Source: Pyxicephalus adspersus
Lineage: Eukaryota; Chordata; Amphibia; Anura; Pyxicephalidae
DNA: 64,000 nucleotides
Assembly: GCF_032062135.1 (NCBI RefSeq)
Contig: NC_092859.1
Span: 44,680,753 to 44,744,752 of the forward strand
Reading direction: 5' to 3'
The notes below the pieces were generated by a model that ran no database searches, was not told the DNA's origin, and saw nothing but the letters and a program-made list of their open reading frames with translations. Below are positions 57,901-64,000 of this stretch, piece by piece. The first letter of the stretch is position 1. Each line of letters begins with the position of its first letter. A program made the position numbers and the translations under genes.

Positions 57901-59891
57901 TAAAAGGCAGAATAATATATATTGCTTATTTTTCCTTGTAATTAAATTCCTAGTGAATATGTCCAGATGATGACTGCAAGGTAAGATATGTAGCTATTCT
58001 AAAATTCTCCAAACACTACAAAGTTCCCCTATGCATATAGTAGCTCTTTAGATTTGGAAGTGTTCTTCAGTGCATCCATCATACTTTGCTTTCATCTTCA
58101 TTTTGAGAGCATATATAAGGATTACTAAACTCTGTTTAGAATTTTGCTTCTTTGTAGATGTGTGCTTTAGTACTGAACATATGTAGTTAGGTCTAATTTT
58201 ATTGACATTGCCTGACTTTTATGCCAGACATTTGTCTGCACTGCAGCTGTGCAACATCTCATACTGTAGTTGTTTCAGCTCAGCTTCTTTTATTTGCCAC
58301 CAAATGGGACCCAATGACAGAATGGCAGCTGTAGACTGCAGAGTAGCCACTGTGAATGAGGAATAGGTTGAGGGTGTTAGCCTCCATGGGGTGAGCATAC
58401 TTCAGGGAAATAGGACAGGTTCAGTGGCTTCTTTCAAACAGTAAGTATTGGTGCTATTTACAGGTATTTACAAATATTCTTTACCTTTACTAAATATAGA
58501 AAACTAACTTCACAACAAAACCTAGCCATGCCCTGACAATAACTTCATACACATAATTACTCCCTTATGAATGGTACATCTACTGTTGCGGTGGAAATGG
58601 CTCCAAAGGCTCTGAAGAGAGAAGCCAGGAAAAAAAATATAAACCCCAGAAAGAATCTGCCCAGGATCCTTGTGAGACACTCTGCTATATTGGGTATATG
58701 TATTAAAGGTCAGTCCACAGAAAGATATTTCATTTACAGGTTGAACCTGGGGAACCGATGCTCTTCAGTGTTCATATGCCTCCCAAAAAGGATTCTCACT
58801 TTTCCTGCTACAATCCATATAATAAAATACACTGTACTTACAATGAGAGTAGGAGGCCTTTAGAAAGGTTATTACAACTTACTACAATTAAAAACATAGC
58901 TTATTCCAAGCGGGATCCTGGGATTGCTACACTATGCACTACTGCACTATGGTCGAGTGCCTGCTTTTGAGATCTTCAATACTTAGTATCCAGGTTCTGT
59001 TCAGATGCTCAAGTTGTGTTTTTCTGTGGGGAGGTTGGGGTGTTAATCAAGAACATATTTATAACATCAGGTTTTTTTTTCTTACAGGTGGAATACAGGC
59101 CATTTACTAAATCCAGGCCCCTGGCCAAACTGAGCCAAGGACCCCCTGGGCCATCTGGCCCCCATAATCAAAGTCAAGTATTACATGGCAAAAATCCCCA
59201 ATATCACCCTTCCCCTCACATTTAAAAACCCTCCTCAACAGGGGTCAAAAGTGTTTTATTAATAGAAGAGGGTCTTCCCATCACTTCCGGTGGAGAACCA
59301 TAGCCCAGATACATCCAGAAAGTTTTAAATCTACTACCCTTACACACGACCTCCACTTAAAAAGGCCTATCAATAAAGGGCACAAAGAATTTATTTTAGA
59401 TTTGTAAGTTATACTTTTCTTGTCTAATAATCTTTGTTTACAAGTAAGCATTCAATGCATGGCAAATTTTTCTTCATGCACTATGCATTAGCTTAGGAGG
59501 CAAAAGATAAAAATTTGATTTACAGCTCCCTCTGATTAAAAAATCTACGGACCTGTCTAATTACAGGTGCAGTGGTTTGTCAACCTATTGTAAACCAGTA
59601 GGCTTCTTCTTTCACCATAATTAAAAGTTAAAATAGCTAAATATGTAAAAAGGAAGAATACAATTCAATCTGCTGGTTGCATGCAAGACTACATAATAAT
59701 AATAAAAATAATAATAATTAATACTATGTAATGTCTGACCAAAAAATATTTTTGTGTGTTTTTTTAGTCCTGTCTATACTAAATAAAGAAGTAAAACACT
59801 ACAGATCCACTATATAAACATTTTAACCATGTACACAAAGTTTTGTTGGTCATTGTTTCTAATTTTTAGAGACTCTTTAATCATTGGCATG
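54996..59891. other. AT-rich intergenic, nothing firmly recognised
   Basis: In about 4.9 kb no gene, RNA or transposon terminus was identified. 55,230-55,430 and 55,860-56,040 are non-repetitive patches of possible conserved-element type. 59,080-59,420 is C-rich (ccaggcccctggccaaactg) and may be decayed transposon DNA. (AAT)n-like repeats lie at 59,694-59,722. Small open frames show no domains. Confidence 0.4.
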
Positions 59892-61414
59892 GTACCAATA
59901 GATTGGCGTAAGCCAATGTGGACTGTTAAGTTTAACTGTTAAGTTTAACGTCCATAGTTGGAAAGGCCCTAGGGAGTTTGATAAAGAACCACATAGAGGA
60001 GTTTCTGCTAGAAAATAATATTATAAGTGACAGTCAGCATGGCTTCAAGAAAGACAAAAGTTGTCAAACAAATTTACTCTCTTTTTATGAGGAAGTAAGT
60101 AAACAGGTAGACAGTGGAATAGCAGTTGATATAGTGTACTTGGGCTTTGCTAAAGCATTTGGCACTGTACCCCACAGACGGTTATAATGTAAATTAGGGT
60201 CGATAGGTTTCGAAAAGTCAATCGGTAAATAGATAGAGAACTGGCTTAAAGATCGCATCCAGAGAGTTGCAATTATTTATTCATACTCTGAATGGTCTAA
60301 GGTTATTAGTGGTGTACCCCAGGGTTCAGTGTTGGGACCTTTACTGTTCAACATCTTTATAAATGATATAGAGTTTGGGATTAAAAGTACCATTTCTGTG
60401 TTTGCAGATGACACCAAACTATGTAATGGAATTAAATATATACAGGATGTCTATAATCTACATGCAGACCTGGATGTACTGTTTGACTGGGCAGCCAAAT
60501 GGCAAATGACATTTATTATAGATAAATGTAAAGTTATGCACTTGGGCGCTAACAACATGCATGCTTCATACTGTCTACAGGGAATACATTTGGGAGAGTC
60601 AAGTATAGAATTGGATCTTGGGGTTCTGGTAGATCAATAATAGCATGCAATGTCAAGCTGCAATATCTAAAGCTGGCAATGTACTTTCTTGTATTAAAAG
60701 AGGAATAAACTGCAGAGATGGAGACATAATCCTGCTCCTGTACAAAGCATTGGTCAGACCACATCTGGAATATGCAGTCCAGTTTTGGGCACCAGTTCAC
60801 AAAAAAGACATTGTTGAATTGGAGAGAGTGCAGAGAAGGGCAAATAAACTAAGAAAAGAAATGGAGGAGCTCAGCTATGAGGAGAGATTAGCTGAACTGA
60901 ATCTATTCTCCCTTATATATCCTGTATAAATATATAAATAGTACATATAGAGAACTCTCTTCGCTACTAATCACTTTAAGGTCATTACAAAGGACAAGAG
61001 GGCCCTCTTTGCGTCTAGAGGAAAAGAAGTTTAAGCTCCGGATAAGGAAGGGATTCTTCACTGTAAAGTCTGTGAAAATGTGGAATCGGCTCCCTCAGGA
61101 AATAGTTTCAGCAACTATTATAGATTGCTTTAGGAAAAAGCTGGATGCTTTTCTAGAAGCACAGAATTTAACTGGGTATTAAGGCTTTAAAGTAAGAATA
61201 ACAGAGGCTGTTGATCCGGAGAATATCCGATTGCCTCACGTAATCAGGAAGGATTTTTTTTTCTCCTGAGCAAATTGGATATGTTTTTTTTTTTTTCTTG
61301 CCTTCTTCGGGATCAATTTTGTCAATAGGGTTTTATATCTGGGATATGTTTATTTCCCTAGGGGTTGAACTTGATGGACTTATGTCTTTTTTCAACCTGA
61401 GTTACTATGTACCT
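59892..61414 (+). pseudogene. CR1 LINE reverse-transcriptase relic with 3' end, copy 2
   Basis: It begins with a VPIDWRKANVD-like phrase, then after a small deletion LIKNHIEEFLLENN, SQHGFKKDKSCQTNL and DIVYLGFAKAFGTVPH (the first palm motif, with the usual aspartate read as G). It continues with GVPQGSVLGPLLFNIFINDI, catalytic FADDTKL, DKCKVMHLG and LVRPHLEYAVQFWAP. The C-terminal nucleotide text and the CR1 3' untranslated end follow (aatcaggaaggatttt at 61,242; gatggacttatgtc; caacctgagttactatgt at 61,393-61,410). It is broken by stops near 60,187 and 60,640, frameshifts and a gap of about 20 codons near 59,950. It would be inactive. Confidence 0.92.
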
Positions 61415-61439
61415 ATATGGGCAGATGGATCCCATAGCC

Positions 61440-61726
61440 CAATGTTTTTCATATTTTTTGAGCCATGGCACATTTTTTACATTAAAAACATCCTGCAGCA
61501 CATCAAAATTTAAAAATGTTGCAAAATGACACTATGTAGCTAATTCTCTTGTCTAAGAATAAACAAGGCAATTAAGCTACCTGCTGCCACCCACATGTAT
61601 TACATTTTTCTGCCAGTCATTACAGCACAGACACTCGACAAAGGTAATTAGATAATTTCCCACAGTACACCTAAAGATCTCTCACGGCACACTAGTATGC
61701 CACGGCACAGTGGCATAAAATCACTG
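61440..61726. mobile_element. Short hAT element, 287 bp
   Basis: It starts CAATGTTTTTCATATTTTTT then gagccatggcacattttt. It ends ggcacagtggcataaaatcactg, whose inverse begins CAGTGATTTTATGCCACTG. Flanks ccatagcc (61,432-61,439) and ctgtagcc (61,727-61,734) match at 6 of 8. Internal ctgcagcacat and cacggcacac phrases are inverted copies. It lies 25 bp downstream of the CR1 3' end. Confidence 0.8.
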
Positions 61727-61734
61727 CTGTAGCC

Positions 61735-63289
61735 TACTATTGTTGATAAACCCATCTTCTTACCCCATATTTTCTTCTTTCTAGTCTTCCCTGTATCTCA
61801 TAGAAATTGGAAGACATTCCCATCTCATTCTATTTAGAGGTCTCAAAGGGCTTACATTATGTTAAGTATAATTTCTGTTCTACTTAATTTAAACATACTT
61901 AGGTATTCTATGTTTATATTTCACTTTTTCACTTTAAGTATATTTTTCTGCAGAAATATGCAATGGACATTTTGTATTTGAAGACATCTGCAGTTCCGTA
62001 CCCCCTTTGATTTAAAAATTATATATTATATCAACAATTGCAGGCTTATCAACCATCTATTCAGTTTGTAACTCAAAAACATGTTTCTATTTTTCCAGCA
62101 TTAAAGCCACATGCTGAATTCCATTTCCATTTGTGTCTGGCACATTCTCTATATGGTAAACCTTTTTTAAAGCCTTAAAATTGACTAAATATATAGCTGT
62201 GTAATGTTACAGCACTTCAAAAACCCAGTGAAGGGTTCTTAACCTAAAATCATGTTTCTTCATATGAGTTTTGCACTTAAAAATTCAGCTTCTGATGTGA
62301 ATTAAAAATGTGAAGAGGAACACAGTTCCCTTGCCATTTTAGTGAGTGGTATCTCTTGTTTTCCAAGGCACATGCATACATTTATTCTCCGCAGTTAGCT
62401 TCAAGATTTACTTTGGATGAAGTGTTCTAGCTAATTCTGAAGCATCAAGAGGGTTGAATATTATAGCCTGTGTTGCTTATGAACACTGAGTTGTTGCATT
62501 GCATAGATGTAACAGGATGGTGAAAATACACTGAGGAATATAGTCTGAGTCACTCAACATGTTCTGCCAACCGTCAAGTTATTTATTTTTTTTATAAGTG
62601 GTCAATGTCTAAAATGTACAGACCTAGATTTCAACCTGGATAGACAAGGGGTGACAACATCTGAACATGGCTCTGTAGTTATAAGCAAAGCAACTTAGTT
62701 ATATGGTCATCTATTTAAATGCATTGCTTACAGTCAATTAAATAGGATTGTCTTCTTTTTTAGTAAGCTTGACATGCCTTGCTGTCTACAGCGTTCTCAT
62801 TGTTATGTGAATATGTTTTTTACATGAGATATTGTTGCAGATTGACCACACCAATCCAATGCCTGACGTGTTGTCAGTCTGTCTCTGGTTGTGCCTTCTC
62901 AGTCTTATCTCAAGTGACCTTGCCGTAAAACTAAAAATGCCCATACAAGCACAAATGAACTCCAATCTAAAGACATCCCCAGCTAAACTATTTTGCAAGA
63001 AGACCACTGAGTGTTAGTGGGCCATAAAGAAAAGGTGAAATTTTCACAAATGGAAAGTAGACAGCAATAAAACCTGACAAATGATGTTACTCTTTCCCAC
63101 ATTATTGGTAAAATAAATGTAAAATTATTTTATGTGTTTGTCCCCAGTTCACCTTCACTTTCTGCTCTTTGTGACTTCTGAAAGGAATTCTCTACAAAGA
63201 TAGCAATAATAAGAGTTTGCAGAAAAATAGAGCACCTAGGTATGGTTGGCTGGCTTTACTCATCCCAGTTATAGTGCTATTATGACCAA
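61735..63289. other. AT-rich intergenic, nothing recognised
   Basis: The opposite-strand frames at 62,786-63,007 and 62,832-63,017 have no domain. No element ends were recognised. Confidence 0.45.
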
Positions 63290-63322
63290 CATGTTTCTGG
63301 AACCTCAGGTTCCCTTCATCAG
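63290..63322 (-). ncRNA. Hammerhead-core-like motif (candidate, unproven)
   Basis: The minus strand reads CTGATGA, AG, a six-pair stem GGAACC-TGA-GGTTCC (plus strand 63,299-63,313), then A and GAAACATG. This is the best-preserved stem of the four motifs, with both invariant boxes CUGAUGA and GAAAC intact. Unpaired bases sit at each side of stem II, unlike the textbook core. Flanking stems I and III were not established. Confidence 0.28.
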
Positions 63323-63854
63323 GGCTTAATGATGCTGGATTAAAAATCAATAGCAGTAACTGAGCTGTTTTTATTTTTTAATAAAAAATAACTCCAGGAA
63401 AACCAACAACTTTTTCCTTAGATCTGATCTTCCTAGTCCAGGATTCTTACAGCACAATAAAACAGGCCCTTGGGACAAGTAACCATTCTTTCATGAAAAC
63501 TATGACCGTTAACACTTATGTGACTGTGAACTTTACTTTGACACTCTACTTTTTTACAAATATGGGCCATGTTGGGGACCATTAAAGGTCTTTAGAAGCT
63601 GCCTAAAAACTTCTCACTTCAGATTGGAATACTCACCTAACAAAGGTACAGCACATTAACAAGTTTGGACTCCACATTGTAGCTGGCCAGCTAAAACCTG
63701 TCCTAGGCTATTAGTGCAGCATATTCTGTATACACCTAAACCTGCCAACAGCCCCACTATACAGCTCATATGCTCATATGTTTAAGTTATACACAGAGTT
63801 ATCACTGTATTTCATGGTTGCGAATGTTTATAACAGTTATTTATATGCATTTTG
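63323..63854. other. AT-rich intergenic, nothing recognised
   Basis: No recognised content. Confidence 0.4.
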
Positions 63855-63858
63855 TTAA

Positions 63859-64000
63859 CCTCCTGAGCGTTACACTGAGGTCTAGATTTCTGTACCAAAA
63901 GTGATCCACTGTTTTTCATGAAATTTTTTTTTAAATTGTAGACCTGTAACTTACAGAAATATGTCCGAACAAGGGTTCTAGTAGATAATATGAATATAAA
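63859..64000. mobile_element. TTAA-target element C, left part (runs off the window)
   Basis: TTAA (63,855-63,858) is followed by CCTCCTGAGCGTTACACTG. The inverse of ttttggtaca and aaaacagtgg phrases matches element B's right end. Specifically, 63,894-63,924 inverted aligns with 35,181-35,212 (TTCATGAAAAACA shared). This shows a third member of the family. Its right end is outside the window. Confidence 0.65.

Noticed and set aside
58567..58863. Possible exon (98-codon frame rich in K and R)
   Set aside because: No family resemblance, no convincing splice borders and no neighbouring exons.

Overview
This window reads as vertebrate nuclear DNA, most likely from an anuran amphibian and probably a ranoid frog. 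It is AT-rich and carries no convincing host gene: no multi-exon coding signal, rRNA or tRNA gene was recognised, and no open frame exceeds about 176 codons. The recognisable content is layered transposon debris of kinds typical of frog genomes. It comprises CR1 and L2 LINEs (the L2 tail starts with the motif TAGATTGTAAGCTCTTCGGG), a tRNA-headed SINE with an L2-like tail, a Tc1/mariner transposase relic, PIF/Harbinger, several hAT elements, TTAA-target elements, a pogo/Tigger-like element and palindromic MITEs. The frog assignment rests on my memory of these families, not on a search.

Layout. 0-23 kb is mostly anonymous AT-rich DNA with a short hAT MITE (1.05 kb), degenerate minisatellites (2.4 and 10.6 kb), two L2 3' ends (10.0 and 20.1 kb) and a CTCF-like inverted motif pair (16.3 kb). 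23.4-26.1 kb is a three-layer nest: a Harbinger element with terminal repeats and a TAA duplication, split by an antisense L2, itself split by an AAGTC-rich foldback MITE. 27.7-35.3 kb holds two GC-rich TTAA elements beside an unclassified repeat family. Between them, at 30.8-33.0 kb, lies a Tc1-like transposase relic split by a hAT element. 37.6-38.4 kb is a hAT element with a perfect 8-bp target duplication that contains an antisense SINE with its own duplication.

39.2-44.5 kb is rich in inverted repeats: an element of about 680 bp with terminal repeats of about 120 bp, two copies of one palindromic MITE, a hairpin with arms of about 78 bp and a foldback element. 44.5-52.6 kb is largely anonymous apart from a pogo/Tigger-like element (50.5 kb). 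Two related CR1 reverse-transcriptase relics lie at 52.6 and 59.9 kb, followed by a short hAT element (61.4 kb). The last 142 bases begin another TTAA element.

Nothing here works as an operon or pathway. The functional relations are parasitic: L2-type reverse transcriptase probably mobilised the SINE, and DNA transposases elsewhere in the genome probably mobilised the MITEs. Candidate functional non-transposon DNA is limited to a few stretches whose texture suggests conserved noncoding elements (about 20.6, 33.3, 36.5 and 54.8 kb). A small motif resembling the hammerhead ribozyme core recurs four times. Both suggestions are inference and need computation.
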